From assembly GCA_029260435.1 (NCBI GenBank), contig JAJDDG010000001.1, positions 1 to 35,352 on the forward strand: 35,352 bases of DNA. Direction: 5' to 3'. Position 1 is the first letter of the stretch. Every line of letters begins with the position of its first letter. The notes under the pieces were generated by a model. It ran no database searches. It saw nothing but the letters and a program-made list of their open reading frames with translations, and was not told where the DNA came from. A program made the translations under genes and the position numbers. Source of the DNA: Phycisphaerales bacterium. Lineage in GTDB: Bacteria > Planctomycetota > Phycisphaerae > Phycisphaerales > UBA1924. Below, in pieces: positions 15,680 to 24,836 of the stretch.

Positions 15680-16927
15680 ATGACGCACGTTTCTTCAGCC
15701 ACAACGCTCTCGATCGGCGCCGGGTATTCCGACCACGTCGAGCCGCTGATGGCGGTGGAGCAACTCGTGGACGAGACGGCCGGGGCGGTGGGGGTGAGCG
15801 GGGCAGATCTCGCGGTGCTCTTCGCGAGCGGGCGGCATGTGGGCGAGATGCAGTCGATGGCCCGGTTCGTACACGAGGCGCTGGGCCCGGGCGTTGTGGT
15901 TGGGGTGAGCGCTGCGGGGGTGATGGGGGGCAAGAGCGCATCGATGAAGCGTGGCGCGGCGAGTTTGTTCGTCGCGAGCCTGCCGGGCACGCGCCTGCAC
16001 CCGTTTTCATACCGCGACCTGCCGCACGTGCACGACGAGGACGAGCTGGCGCTGAGCGAGTTCGCCGACGCGATGGGGCTCGAGCACGACACGCGCGGCG
16101 TCATCCTGCTTGCGGACCCCTGTTCTGTGCCGCCCGCGGCGCTGCTCGGCGCGATCAACGGGACGAGCGCGGTTGTCGAAGGATTGGAGAAGCCGCCCGC
16201 GGTGATCGGCGGGATGGCGAGCGCCTCGCCCGCGCCGGGCGGGAATGTCATGGTGCTGGGCTCGCGCGTGATGCGCGCCGGTGCGGTTGGCGTGACCATC
16301 TCGGGCGATGTCTCGATCGACCAGCTTGTGTCTCAGGGGTGCCGCCCGATCGGCGAGCCGATGGTGATCACCAAGGCGAGGAACAACGTGATCATGTCGC
16401 TCGGCGGGCGGCGCGCGATCGAGGTGTTGCACGGCGTGATCTCGAATCTCGTGGGGCGCGAGCGCGACCTGCTCCCGAACGGCGTGTTCCTCGGGCGGGT
16501 GGTGAACGAGTACAAGTCCCACTTCGGGCGGGGTGATTTCCTTGTGCGGACGATCCTCGGGTACGACCAGCGATCGGGCGCGGTGGCGGTCGCGGACAAT
16601 GTCCGCGTCGGGCAGACGGTGCAGTTGCACGTCCGCGACGAGAGAACCGCGCGGGAGGATCTGGAGTTGTTGCTGGATATCCAGCGCGTCCGCGGGGCTG
16701 CGAACGGGGCGCTGGTGTTTTCCTGTGCTGCACGGGCGGGCGGGTTGCTCGAAAACCCGGCTGATGATCTTCGCTCGATCACCAAAGCGCTGCGGACCCG
16801 GGAGGGCAAGGCGGTTCCGATCGCGGGGTGCTTCGCTGCCGGGGAGTTCGGGGCGGTCGGCGATCGTTCGTTTTTGCACGCTCACACGGCGTCAGCCGCG
16901 ATCTTCCGCGAGGGTGCGATCGGGTAG
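15680..16927 (+). CDS. FIST domain protein (FIST_N + FIST_C)
   Basis: FIST domains are found in signal-transduction proteins and are thought to sense small molecules. Residues about 35-235 form FIST_N (GVVVGVSAAGVMGG, AVIGGMASASPAPGGN) and about 240-395 FIST_C (GVFLGRVVNEYKSHFGRGDF, ALVFSCAARA, PIAGCFAAGEFGAVG). Here the domain pair stands alone, without kinase, cyclase or chemotaxis domain, so any output partner is elsewhere. The protein is 415 residues, with no membrane helix. It is the first gene of a + strand pair; the exported 901-residue protein follows after 54 bases. Confidence 0.9.
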   Translation: MTHVSSATTLSIGAGYSDHVEPLMAVEQLVDETAGAVGVSGADLAVLFASGRHVGEMQSMARFVHEALGPGVVVGVSAAGVMGGKSASMKRGAASLFVASLPGTRLHPFSYRDLPHVHDEDELALSEFADAMGLEHDTRGVILLADPCSVPPAALLGAINGTSAVVEGLEKPPAVIGGMASASPAPGGNVMVLGSRVMRAGAVGVTISGDVSIDQLVSQGCRPIGEPMVITKARNNVIMSLGGRRAIEVLHGVISNLVGRERDLLPNGVFLGRVVNEYKSHFGRGDFLVRTILGYDQRSGAVAVADNVRVGQTVQLHVRDERTAREDLELLLDIQRVRGAANGALVFSCAARAGGLLENPADDLRSITKALRTREGKAVPIAGCFAAGEFGAVGDRSFLHAHTASAAIFREGAIG

Positions 16928-16981
16928 GGCAGGGTCCGCGATAACTGAGCAGATCGGTGTCCCGATGCCGATGAAGACAGG

Positions 16982-19687
16982 GTGAGATTATTCATCACAT
17001 GGTGTTGGTGCGCGATGATCGTACTGGGCTGTTCGGGTTCGGGTGCGATCGCACAGGGTGAGAGCCTCGCGGGCAGTGCTCGCCCGGATGGGGCGCGGCG
17101 TGTTGTGGCGTTGTGGGATTTCGAGGACGCGCTGAAGCACCTCGAGGAGGTGCCCCAGCACTGGTACCGCGGGCACGACCGGCCGCCGGATCGCAGCCGA
17201 CCCGGATTCCCGCCGTTCAACGGTGCGGCGTTTGACAAGACGACAGCCGACGCGGGCGAGGTGTCGATGAAACTGCCGACACGCGGCGGGAGCACATCGC
17301 TGATTCTTGCTGGAGGTGTTGTCGCGGTGCTGCCCGAGGGGGATTACGCCGTAGTCGCGCGCGTGCGCACCGAGGGCTTGGTGCACGCGCGGGCGCGGGT
17401 TGTTGCGTGGTTCCTTGATGCAAAGCTCAACGAGATCCCGGGTTCGCGCAAATTCTCGAAGGCGATCGTCACACCAGGCGACTGGGTGAACGCGAGCGTC
17501 CCGCTCTCGGGGCGGAGTGACGCGGTATGGATTCAACTCGAACTACAGGTGCTGCAGCCGGACCAGCTGTCGGATCGTTTCGATGTGCCGGGGGAGTCGC
17601 AGCCAGAGGACTTTGATGGGGTGGCGTGGTTTGATGATGTCGCGATCCTGCAGGTGCCGCGTCTGGAGATCAATACAGAGGCGATCGCGAATGTGCATAT
17701 TGGCAACGAGCCGCCCACGCTGAAGATCGTTGCCCAGGATCTAACCGGCGAGGTGCTGCGCGCGGAACTGCGCGTGCGTGACTTGCGCGGTGATATTGTG
17801 ACGGAGCAAGAATTCGAACTCTCGTCCTCGGGGCGGGCGGTTTCTTGGATCCCCCCGCTCGATCGGTACGGGTGGTACAGCGCCGAACTCGAGGTCTCGA
17901 ATCGAACGGCGAGGGTCGGGATTACAAAGACGAGCTTTGTATGGTCCCCGCCGGCGCCGCCGCTTGAGTACGTCGAGCGCCTCTCCTTTGGGCTTGTGCT
18001 GCGCTCGATCCCGCTCGGGTTTGAGCAGGAACTGCTTGGGTTTATCGAGAGGATGGAAGTCGGGCGGGTCAATCTGCCCGTCTGGGACAGTTCGCTTTCT
18101 CTCGCCACGATCGAGGCGCACATCGAGCGTGTCGGCGCCATCGCGGATCTGTTGATCGAGCGCGGCGTGGAGTTGACGTTCACACTCCAGGAGATGCCCA
18201 GAGATCTCGCGCTACAGATGCGCCTCGATGAATCGCAACTCATCGACCTGTTCACGGAGCCCGAGGAGAAATGGGGGCCGTATATCGATCGCATGCTCGC
18301 GGTGTTCGGGGAGCGCGTGCATCGGTGGCAGGTTGGGGCAAGCGGTCGTGGGTTTGATTTTTGGCGGCAGGATCTTGCGGGCGGGATCACCTCCGCGAAC
18401 GACGCGCTGCGCCGGCTCGTGCCGCGCCCGACGCTCTCGTTGCCCTGGATGATCGAGCACCGCCTGGACGAGCGGACCGCCGGGCTCGGTGCCGCGACGG
18501 TGACCATGCCGCCCGACGCACTGGCTGATGGGCTCTCGCAATGGGCAGCGAACTGGCCCGAACAGACAGAGATCACGCTGCTGATCGAACCGATGCCGCG
18601 GAGCGAGTACGACCCGTGGCACAGCGTTGTATTGCTGAGCAAGAAGCTGATCCGCGCGCGCGAGGCCGGCATCGAGCGGGTCGCGACACCGGAACTGTGG
18701 ACGTGGGAGCGGGGACAAACGGTGCGGGTGCTCCCGGACCCGGAGCTGGCGATGTGGATCACGCTCGCGCGCAAGCTCGCCGGGCGGGAGATCGTCGCGG
18801 TCCTGCCCATGCCCGAAGGCGCGCACGCGCTGATCGCCGACGGGCACCGCGGCGGGATGCTGATCGCCTGGAACGACTTCGCGTCGCCCGAGGACGCGGT
18901 GATCCGGGGGTATCTCTCCGAGCGGGCGGTCAATGTGACAGACATATTCGGCAACACCTCGTATGTTGAGCCGGTGCGCTATGAGCACCGTATCGAGCTT
19001 GATGCAGCCCCTATTTTTATCGAGGGGATCGATGTCGAGATGGCGCTGATGCGTTCGCGCTTGCGCTTCGATCCCGGGTTTATCTCGTCTCGTGCGCAGA
19101 TGCACGCGATGGAGCTTGTGATCTACAACCCGTGGGAAACAAATCTCAACGGCAGGCTCAAACTCGCCGAGCCCGTGGACTGGGATGTCTCGCCTCGGGT
19201 GCAGTCGTTCACTGTCGCGCCCGGGCAGGAGCACCGATTGTCCTTCGAGCTGGCGTTCGGGATCGGCGAAGAGACGGGGCCGCATACCGCGATCGCGGAG
19301 ATGAGCCTGACCACAGACCACCGCTACCCCACGCTCCGCGTCCCGCTGCTCGTGGAGATCGGTCTCGATACCGTGGAATTTACAGCGGACGCGCGTCTCG
19401 AAGACGGCCCGGGCGGCCCGCTGTCTGACGTGATCGTCACCATCGTCGTACAGAACATCGCCGACGTGCCGCAGACCATGCAGGCGTTTATCAAAGCGCC
19501 GGGGCACGCGGTGGAGCGCTCACCGGTCAGTGAGTTGCAGCCGGGGCAGATCGAAGTCCGTCACTTCCGCCTCAAGGATGGCGGACGGGGCGGTGGCGCA
19601 CGCTCGCTCATCGATAAGAAGATCCGGGTAGGGCTCAAGGAACAGGACGGCACCGGGCGGTTGAATCAGACCATCATCGTGCACTGA
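16982..19687 (+). CDS. Large exported protein, carbohydrate-active-enzyme-like, 901 aa
   Basis: Begins with a signal peptide (about 25 residues, ending near GAIAQ); a Cys at residue 17 in VLGCS could instead be a lipobox, though not a standard one. Residues about 45-230 look like a beta-rich, carbohydrate-binding-type module (LWDFED, AYAVVARV-like strands, VAWFDDVAIL). About 240-330 is a further beta domain. About 335-640 has the alternating strand-helix pattern of a TIM barrel (SFGLVLRSIPLGFEQELLGF, RVNLPVWDSSLSLATIEAHI, ELTFTLQEMP, VHRWQVGASG, WMIEH), and the rest is Ig-like. I infer a surface glycoside-hydrolase-like protein but cannot assign a family or catalytic acids. Start: GTG 16982 gives the complete signal peptide; ATG 17015 would remove its basic end. 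Confidence 0.7.
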   Translation: MRLFITWCWCAMIVLGCSGSGAIAQGESLAGSARPDGARRVVALWDFEDALKHLEEVPQHWYRGHDRPPDRSRPGFPPFNGAAFDKTTADAGEVSMKLPTRGGSTSLILAGGVVAVLPEGDYAVVARVRTEGLVHARARVVAWFLDAKLNEIPGSRKFSKAIVTPGDWVNASVPLSGRSDAVWIQLELQVLQPDQLSDRFDVPGESQPEDFDGVAWFDDVAILQVPRLEINTEAIANVHIGNEPPTLKIVAQDLTGEVLRAELRVRDLRGDIVTEQEFELSSSGRAVSWIPPLDRYGWYSAELEVSNRTARVGITKTSFVWSPPAPPLEYVERLSFGLVLRSIPLGFEQELLGFIERMEVGRVNLPVWDSSLSLATIEAHIERVGAIADLLIERGVELTFTLQEMPRDLALQMRLDESQLIDLFTEPEEKWGPYIDRMLAVFGERVHRWQVGASGRGFDFWRQDLAGGITSANDALRRLVPRPTLSLPWMIEHRLDERTAGLGAATVTMPPDALADGLSQWAANWPEQTEITLLIEPMPRSEYDPWHSVVLLSKKLIRAREAGIERVATPELWTWERGQTVRVLPDPELAMWITLARKLAGREIVAVLPMPEGAHALIADGHRGGMLIAWNDFASPEDAVIRGYLSERAVNVTDIFGNTSYVEPVRYEHRIELDAAPIFIEGIDVEMALMRSRLRFDPGFISSRAQMHAMELVIYNPWETNLNGRLKLAEPVDWDVSPRVQSFTVAPGQEHRLSFELAFGIGEETGPHTAIAEMSLTTDHRYPTLRVPLLVEIGLDTVEFTADARLEDGPGGPLSDVIVTIVVQNIADVPQTMQAFIKAPGHAVERSPVSELQPGQIEVRHFRLKDGGRGGGARSLIDKKIRVGLKEQDGTGRLNQTIIVH

Positions 19688-20336
19688 GCACACCGCCCTG
19701 GTGCAGCGCGGTGCGCATCTGCGCTGCGGGATCGGCGCCCGGGTCGATCTGGTGGGCCGCCCACCCGAACGAACGCGCCGCGTCGATGTTCTCTTCCGTG
19801 TCGTCGAAGAACACGATACTCCCCGGCTCGAACCCCGTAGCTTGTTCGACCGCGCGGTAGGCGCCCTCGTCGGGTTTGACGAGCCCGATGACCTGCGAGG
19901 CGATCTTGGTGTGCATCTCGTGGAGCGCGGGCGAGCGGGACGAGCCGCCGAGCATGCTCTGCCAGTGTGAGTGGTTCGTGTTGCTGAGACACGCGGTCTG
20001 CACGCTCGCCAATCCGTTGAGGCTTTGGACCAGCTCGAGCACGCCCGCGTACTCCTCGAGGATCCAGGCGTCGTGCACGCGCTGGATTTCCTCGGCTGTA
20101 TAGAGCCCGTCCGTGGATTCGGCGATACCGGCGAAGAATAATTCGCAGGTCACCTCGCCGCATTGGTACGCGCGGGCGAGATCCCGCCGGCGCGCCTTGA
20201 GATGCGATCGGGCGAACCGGTCCGGCTCTCGGACATCGAGCCCCGCCGCGGCGCACCCCTCGGTCCAGTCCCGGCAGATGCGCATGATCACACCGCCGAG
20301 ATCGAAGCACACCAGCGTTGTGTTGTCCGTGCTCAC
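19674..20336 (-). CDS. HAD-superfamily hydrolase, YihX / sEH-N type
   Basis: A cytosolic phosphatase-like protein of 220 residues. Motif I is CFDLGGVIM (nucleophile Asp, with Gly at the usual general-acid position, as commonly seen in this subgroup), motif II CLSNTN, motif III Lys in GLVKPDEGAY, motif IV FFDDTEENIDAA. The helical cap lies between motifs I and II. Substrate unknown; YihX acts on glucose 1-phosphate. The start is GTG 20336, whose bases overlap the truD stop as GTGA, so translation is probably coupled. Its 3' end overlaps the convergent exported-protein gene by 14 bases. Confidence 0.88.
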   Translation of the reverse strand: MSTDNTTLVCFDLGGVIMRICRDWTEGCAAAGLDVREPDRFARSHLKARRRDLARAYQCGEVTCELFFAGIAESTDGLYTAEEIQRVHDAWILEEYAGVLELVQSLNGLASVQTACLSNTNHSHWQSMLGGSSRSPALHEMHTKIASQVIGLVKPDEGAYRAVEQATGFEPGSIVFFDDTEENIDAARSFGWAAHQIDPGADPAAQMRTALHQGGVLSAR

Positions 20337-21628
20337 GCCGGGAGTTCCCCCGGCGACAATTCGGGCTTGGCGATCTCGCGCACCACGCTCGTCGCGTACG
20401 ACCCTGGCGGCAGCTCGAACGCCAGGCGGATGTAGACGCCGTGCTCGTCCGCCCCGCCCTCGATCTCCGGGTCGCTCACCGCCACGCGGAACGAACGGCG
20501 CTCGCCGGGCAGTTCGCCCTTGGCGAGATGGTGGAACCGCGCGAGGTCTTCGAGCGAGACGCCGCTGGTTTGCAGCGCCGCAAGCTCTTTCTCGTCTACA
20601 TCGCCAGCAGCGCGCATCATTTTGTGCCCCCACATGGGCCCGCTCGCGGAGATCTCCATGCGCTGCGCACGGGCTGCGGTCTCGGGGTCGCTCGCGGTCA
20701 ACGCGTCCACCTGGAACGCCGCCCCGGAGTCGTGCTTGTAGGCGATATCCCCTTCGTACACCGCGTCGAACGTGCCGTTCGTGAGCCTGCCTGCTAGCAA
20801 GGTATTGAAGATTTGCGATTGGAACGCGCTGACCCAGATCCGTTTGACGGGGCGTTTGATCGCGCGGACCGCCTGGGTCGCGGTGGCACCCTGCGCGAGC
20901 GCCCGCAACGCCGCACATTCTGATTCGGCGTTCCAGGGCATCGCCCGTGCCGCCTCGGAGAAACTGCCCCGCGCGAAGAGTTCACGAGCCTTCGCTTGCT
21001 CTGCGGGGTGCGCATCGTTCGGCGAGAGCAGGATGTTGATGAGCGGCTCCCACTCCCCCCGGATCGCCAGAGAGCCGAGCTTGTGGTTGAGCCCGGCGGT
21101 GCCGAACCGTTGCCCGCCGAAATAGTTGGGCACGCCCCGTTCGCGCAGGCGCTCGAGCGCCTGCTGGGCGACGAGCACCGAGGGCAGCTCCACACCCCGC
21201 AGGCGCACCGAGAAGCGGTTGCCCCGCAGGTGTCCGAGGCGGAGTTTGTTGCGGTGTATGTCGGTCCACAGGATCTTGATGCGGTCGTCGAGCAGCTCGG
21301 GGAAATCCTCGGGCGTCTTGCCCGGGGTGTGCACGGAGATCACCTGGCGTGTGATCGCGCGTTTGTCCTTGAGCCCGGCGTACCCCACCTCGTGCAGTTT
21401 GACGTTGAAATGTCGGGCGATGATCGCGGCGAGCTGGTGCGTTGTCAGCCCGTGCTTCTCGACGAACAGGTAGATGTGCTCGCCCTCGCCCGCGGGGTCG
21501 TACTGCGGGATTTCCTCGACGAGAAAATCTTCTGCGCACTCCTTGAGTCTGCCGCCGATCGCGGGCAGGTCGCTCGTGAGGTAGGGCAGTACAGCGGGTG
21601 AGGAGATGGCTTGGTTTGGTGTGTTCAT
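20333..21628 (-). CDS. truD: tRNA pseudouridine(13) synthase TruD
   Basis: Makes pseudouridine at position 13 of tRNA(Glu)-type tRNAs. The catalytic Asp88 lies in VGYAGLKDKRAITRQ; NRFSVRLRG and PNYFGGQRFG are family signatures, and the C-terminus (GSYATSVVREIAKPE) is the conserved end. At 431 residues it is longer than E. coli TruD, within the range of the wider family. I chose ATG 21628 because the 15 upstream codons would overlap the bfn gene and do not resemble the family; no Shine-Dalgarno site is evident, so it may depend on coupling with bfn, whose stop is 13 bases upstream. Confidence 0.94.
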   Translation of the reverse strand: MNTPNQAISSPAVLPYLTSDLPAIGGRLKECAEDFLVEEIPQYDPAGEGEHIYLFVEKHGLTTHQLAAIIARHFNVKLHEVGYAGLKDKRAITRQVISVHTPGKTPEDFPELLDDRIKILWTDIHRNKLRLGHLRGNRFSVRLRGVELPSVLVAQQALERLRERGVPNYFGGQRFGTAGLNHKLGSLAIRGEWEPLINILLSPNDAHPAEQAKARELFARGSFSEAARAMPWNAESECAALRALAQGATATQAVRAIKRPVKRIWVSAFQSQIFNTLLAGRLTNGTFDAVYEGDIAYKHDSGAAFQVDALTASDPETAARAQRMEISASGPMWGHKMMRAAGDVDEKELAALQTSGVSLEDLARFHHLAKGELPGERRSFRVAVSDPEIEGGADEHGVYIRLAFELPPGSYATSVVREIAKPELSPGELPA

Positions 21629-21641
21629 GGTGCGCAGGGGG

Positions 21642-22046
21642 TTACAAATCGGTTTGCGCTTCGTCGAGCACATGGTCTTCCACGAAGATCGGCACCGCGC
21701 GGGAAATGCCCAGCGCGATCGCGTCGCTCGGGCGACAATCGATGTCCATCAGGCGTGCGTTCGGGTCGCGGATATTGAGTTGCGCGAAGAAGGTGTGGTC
21801 CGACAGGTCGTTGATAGTAATCGATTCCAGCTCGCCGCCGAATGCCTCGATGATGTTCGCGAGCAGCTCGTGCGTGAGCGGGCGCTTGATCTCGATGCCC
21901 TGCAAACGGCGCTCGATCGCCTGCGCCTCGGGCAGCCCGATCACGATCGGGAAGGTCCGATCGCCCTCGATCTCGCGCAGCTCGATGATCTGGTAGTCGT
22001 TGTCTTCCCGGATCAGGATCCGGGACAGTTCCATAGGCACAGCCAT
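21642..22046 (-). CDS. Bifunctional nuclease family protein (BFN / DUF151)
   Basis: A small protein of 134 residues in the family named for plant and bacterial proteins reported to have DNase and RNase activity. Typical segments are REIEGDRTFPIVIGLPEAQA, PLTHELL, and RLMDIDCRPSDAIALGIS, the most conserved block. GAGGAG stands 7 bases before ATG 22046, which fixes the start; the frame is open 18 codons further to a TTG at 22100 that lacks family similarity. It is first of a bfn-truD-HAD operon. The link with TruD may mean a joint role in RNA metabolism, which is inference. Confidence 0.9.
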   Translation of the reverse strand: MAVPMELSRILIREDNDYQIIELREIEGDRTFPIVIGLPEAQAIERRLQGIEIKRPLTHELLANIIEAFGGELESITINDLSDHTFFAQLNIRDPNARLMDIDCRPSDAIALGISRAVPIFVEDHVLDEAQTDL

Positions 22047-22083
22047 CGCGTCGCTCCTCGTCGCTTCGCCTATCGTCGTGAGG

Positions 22084-22112
22084 GACACCCCCCCCGTCAA
22101 TGCGTCATCCTA
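22084..22112 (-). promoter_or_regulatory. Probable bfn-truD-HAD promoter, TAGGAT box and G-tract leader
   Basis: On the - strand TAGGAT (22112 down to 22107) overlaps the TAG stop codon of the upstream fusion gene. Six bases further lies the TTG at 22100, and an eight-base G run follows in the leader before the Shine-Dalgarno site of bfn. Transcription from this box would give a leader of some 50 bases. No -35 element is clear. Confidence 0.35.
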
Positions 22113-24836
22113 GTCCGCAATATCCGTCCCGGGGCGGCCCTTGTAGTGCGAACGGACCGCGGAGATCAACTCCCGTAATCCCATGGGGCGCTGCCCGGCT
22201 TTTCGGCGCACGCCGCCGAGGCGGTAGAGGCGCGTCCAGTGGCGGAGGAGCACGCCGTAGGTCCACCACGCCGGGTGATCCGGGTCGTACATATGCGTGG
22301 ATTCGCTCATCGTGCCGTTGAGTTCGACGACATCCATCGTGCGGCCCGCCCGCACCGCGTCCTCGGATTCGTAGCGTATATCGAATCTGCCGAAATCGAG
22401 CCTGCCGCCCATCTGCGGGTCGGTAAACGATCGGGCCAGCGCATCGATCTGTTCGGACAGCTCGGGCGTGAGCAGGTCTGCGCCGTCGGTGAACATCGTT
22501 CCTTGAGCGTGGTTCCCCGCGACGCCGAGCGGCATCCGCTCGCCCGCCCCGAGCACACGATCCGTCTGCCCCGCGAATCGTGTGAGGAAGACCTTCGCCT
22601 GCAAGCGGTAGCGCGGGTGATGCCAGATGAGCTCTTCGAGTGTCTGCTCGCCGTCACCCTCGATCACCGGGAACACCTTTCTTGTCACGGAGATCACCTC
22701 GCCGGCGCAGTCGTCGATCTTCGTGCTGGCATTCGGCACGCGCGCCCACAGCACGCCCAGTTCGATCGGCGCGGCGCTGTACCGCTGCACGATTGTGTCG
22801 CGTGTCATCGTTTGGAAGTACGCCTCGACATCCCGCGCGGTGCGCGCGAGCTTGAGTCCGTGCCCGCGCTGGCTCGTGTCGGGCTTGAGGATCACCGGGA
22901 ACCCGCCGAGATCGTCCTCTTCTTCGAGCATGCGCAGTACGCGCGTCGCCCGCTCGATCGGCTTGCCGCCTGCCGGGATCAATCTGTAGGGGAGCACGCC
23001 GTTGCCCGGTCCCCCGAACCCGAGCAGGATCTGGTGCTTGGACTCGCCGACCACACCCCCGCCGTTCGGGATGCCGGGGTTCACGCAGGTGAATGTCAAC
23101 GCCCCGTGGCGCAGCGCGAGCAACGCAAGCCACGGCATCGCTGGCAGGTAGAACGCCCACGAGGGCCAGAACTCCACGCGTTTGAGCCTGCCGATATCGG
23201 CGAGCAATTTCTGGCGCCCCTGTGCGGTCGTCTCGTACGACACCACCCGGATGATCACATACATCACCGCGAACGCCGCGGCGTACGCCCACCACCCGTG
23301 GAACACCGTCTCGAAGAACGACAGTACCGGCTTGCCAATGACCATCGACAGGATCAGCAGGAATGGGGTCCACACGAACACCGCGACCGCCACCCAGAAC
23401 AGGAACATCTTCGTGCGCCGTGCGAGGATCCCCGCCGCGATGTAGGTCGGCAGACGCGTGCCGGGCAGGCACCGCGAGAGAAACACCGCCTTGGCGGTGT
23501 GTTTGTCGAACAGCCGCTCCCAGCGCGCCAAGCCGTCTTCGGTGATCCGCTTGCGCACAAACCGCCACCGGAGTAGCCGCCTTCCGAGGAACCTCCCGCC
23601 GGCCCACAGCGCGAGGTCGCCGATGATGATCCCCGTGAAACACCCGACGAGCCCGACACCGATATCCAGCTGCCCGCGCGAGACGAGCAGCCCCACGCCG
23701 ATGACGGTGAGATCCTCGGAGATGAACGTGCCCAGCGCGATGATGAGCACAACGATCAACCAGTGTGTGGAGCGGTTGATGTCGAACGCGCCGATGTGCG
23801 CATCGCTCTGCTCGCCCGGCGCGTAGACCGCCGACGATCGGATCGCCGGCGCACCCGGGTCGTCGTGATACGCGAAAAATGATCCGAGCGATTCGCTCCC
23901 CTGTTTGAACTCGACTTCGCTCGACATGGGCGGACCGATCGGGAAAAAATGCGAGGAATCCATCATCACCAAGCGGGAATGCTCGATGAGTTGGTGGTGG
24001 TGTTCCGCGGTCCACGCCGAGACAAGCGGGTCGTGCCTGCCGTGCAGCACGAGCACGGGCGTTGTCATCCGCTCCATGATCGCGCGGAGTGGGCGTTGGT
24101 CTGTGTCCCAGAAGTCTCGCGCAAACGCGTGCCTGAAATGGCGCTGCGGGAGCAACCCGAAATGCGGGATCGCCTCGGGCAGCAGGTACACCCCCGCGTA
24201 CGCCACGGCGTATTTGAAATGCTCAAAGTAATAATCACCCGATCCCTCGCCCTCCTGTGCGCCGATCGCCGCGACGAGCGACACGCTCGCGATCCGCTCC
24301 GGCGAAAGTTCCGCCATCCACAACACCGAGCCGCCCGAGAGCGACCACCCGACAACGTGCGCGCGCTCGATCCCAAGCTCGTTCATGAGCGCGAGCGCGT
24401 AGTGCGCGTTCGCTTTCGCCGAGTAGCTGGGCACCCACCGCTCCGAGCCGCCCCACCCCGCGCGGTCCATCGCGATGACCTGTCTGCCCTCGCTTGCTAA
24501 TCGAGCCCCGAGGTTCTGAAAATCCCGTGCGCCGCTCGCGGGCGAGCCGTGCAAGAGGATCACGGGTAGATGCGCACCGTGAGAGTGATCGGAGGCAGAG
24601 GGGTGGGGGGTCCACTCGAAACCCGTGATGCGCACCGTCCGATCACCGAACGGGCCATTGTCATTCATCGCGGGTACGAGCGCCTCGATCGGGGTTGAGC
24701 CCGTTGGCGGATCGAGGCGGTACCCCACCCAGAGGTCGTGATCTCCCAGTGCGATGACGATGTGCGACAGCGCGAGCAGCGCAAGATACACCACCACCCA
24801 CCGACTCCGCGTCACGCGACGAAGCCGCTTTAACAT
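22110..24836 (-). CDS. Fusion: alpha/beta hydrolase + DedA/VTT membrane domain + ATP-grasp ligase
   Basis: A 908-residue protein joining three enzymes or carriers. Residues about 5-28 are a membrane anchor. About 60-330 is an alpha/beta hydrolase: oxyanion-side HGSPASG, nucleophile Ser165 in GWSLSGGS, acid Asp in LHGRHDPLV, His in DSSHFFP. About 358-530 is a DedA/VTT domain with its GIIIGDLALWAGGRFLG and FLSRCLPGTRLPTYIAAG motifs, the fold of lipid transporters and flippases. After another helix pair, about 590-885 is ATP-grasp: GFPVILKPDTSQRGHG (ATP-binding Lys), VIEGDGEQTLEELI, FGRFDIRY and the metal-binding DVVELNG. ATG 24836 overlaps the GH3 stop by 7 bases. All catalytic residues seem intact, so I see no decay. 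Substrate unknown. Confidence 0.88.
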   Translation of the reverse strand: MLKRLRRVTRSRWVVVYLALLALSHIVIALGDHDLWVGYRLDPPTGSTPIEALVPAMNDNGPFGDRTVRITGFEWTPHPSASDHSHGAHLPVILLHGSPASGARDFQNLGARLASEGRQVIAMDRAGWGGSERWVPSYSAKANAHYALALMNELGIERAHVVGWSLSGGSVLWMAELSPERIASVSLVAAIGAQEGEGSGDYYFEHFKYAVAYAGVYLLPEAIPHFGLLPQRHFRHAFARDFWDTDQRPLRAIMERMTTPVLVLHGRHDPLVSAWTAEHHHQLIEHSRLVMMDSSHFFPIGPPMSSEVEFKQGSESLGSFFAYHDDPGAPAIRSSAVYAPGEQSDAHIGAFDINRSTHWLIVVLIIALGTFISEDLTVIGVGLLVSRGQLDIGVGLVGCFTGIIIGDLALWAGGRFLGRRLLRWRFVRKRITEDGLARWERLFDKHTAKAVFLSRCLPGTRLPTYIAAGILARRTKMFLFWVAVAVFVWTPFLLILSMVIGKPVLSFFETVFHGWWAYAAAFAVMYVIIRVVSYETTAQGRQKLLADIGRLKRVEFWPSWAFYLPAMPWLALLALRHGALTFTCVNPGIPNGGGVVGESKHQILLGFGGPGNGVLPYRLIPAGGKPIERATRVLRMLEEEDDLGGFPVILKPDTSQRGHGLKLARTARDVEAYFQTMTRDTIVQRYSAAPIELGVLWARVPNASTKIDDCAGEVISVTRKVFPVIEGDGEQTLEELIWHHPRYRLQAKVFLTRFAGQTDRVLGAGERMPLGVAGNHAQGTMFTDGADLLTPELSEQIDALARSFTDPQMGGRLDFGRFDIRYESEDAVRAGRTMDVVELNGTMSESTHMYDPDHPAWWTYGVLLRHWTRLYRLGGVRRKAGQRPMGLRELISAVRSHYKGRPGTDIAD

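Noticed and set aside
20337-20918. N-terminal extension of the HAD gene into truD
   Set aside because: The extra residues are a shadow of truD; GTG 20336 overlapping the truD stop gives a standard HAD start.
22047-22100. Longer bfn form starting at TTG 22100
   Set aside because: ATG 22046 has an excellent GAGGAG site at 7 bases and matches the family start; the extension is not family-like, though a TAGGAT box 6 bases before the TTG is noted.
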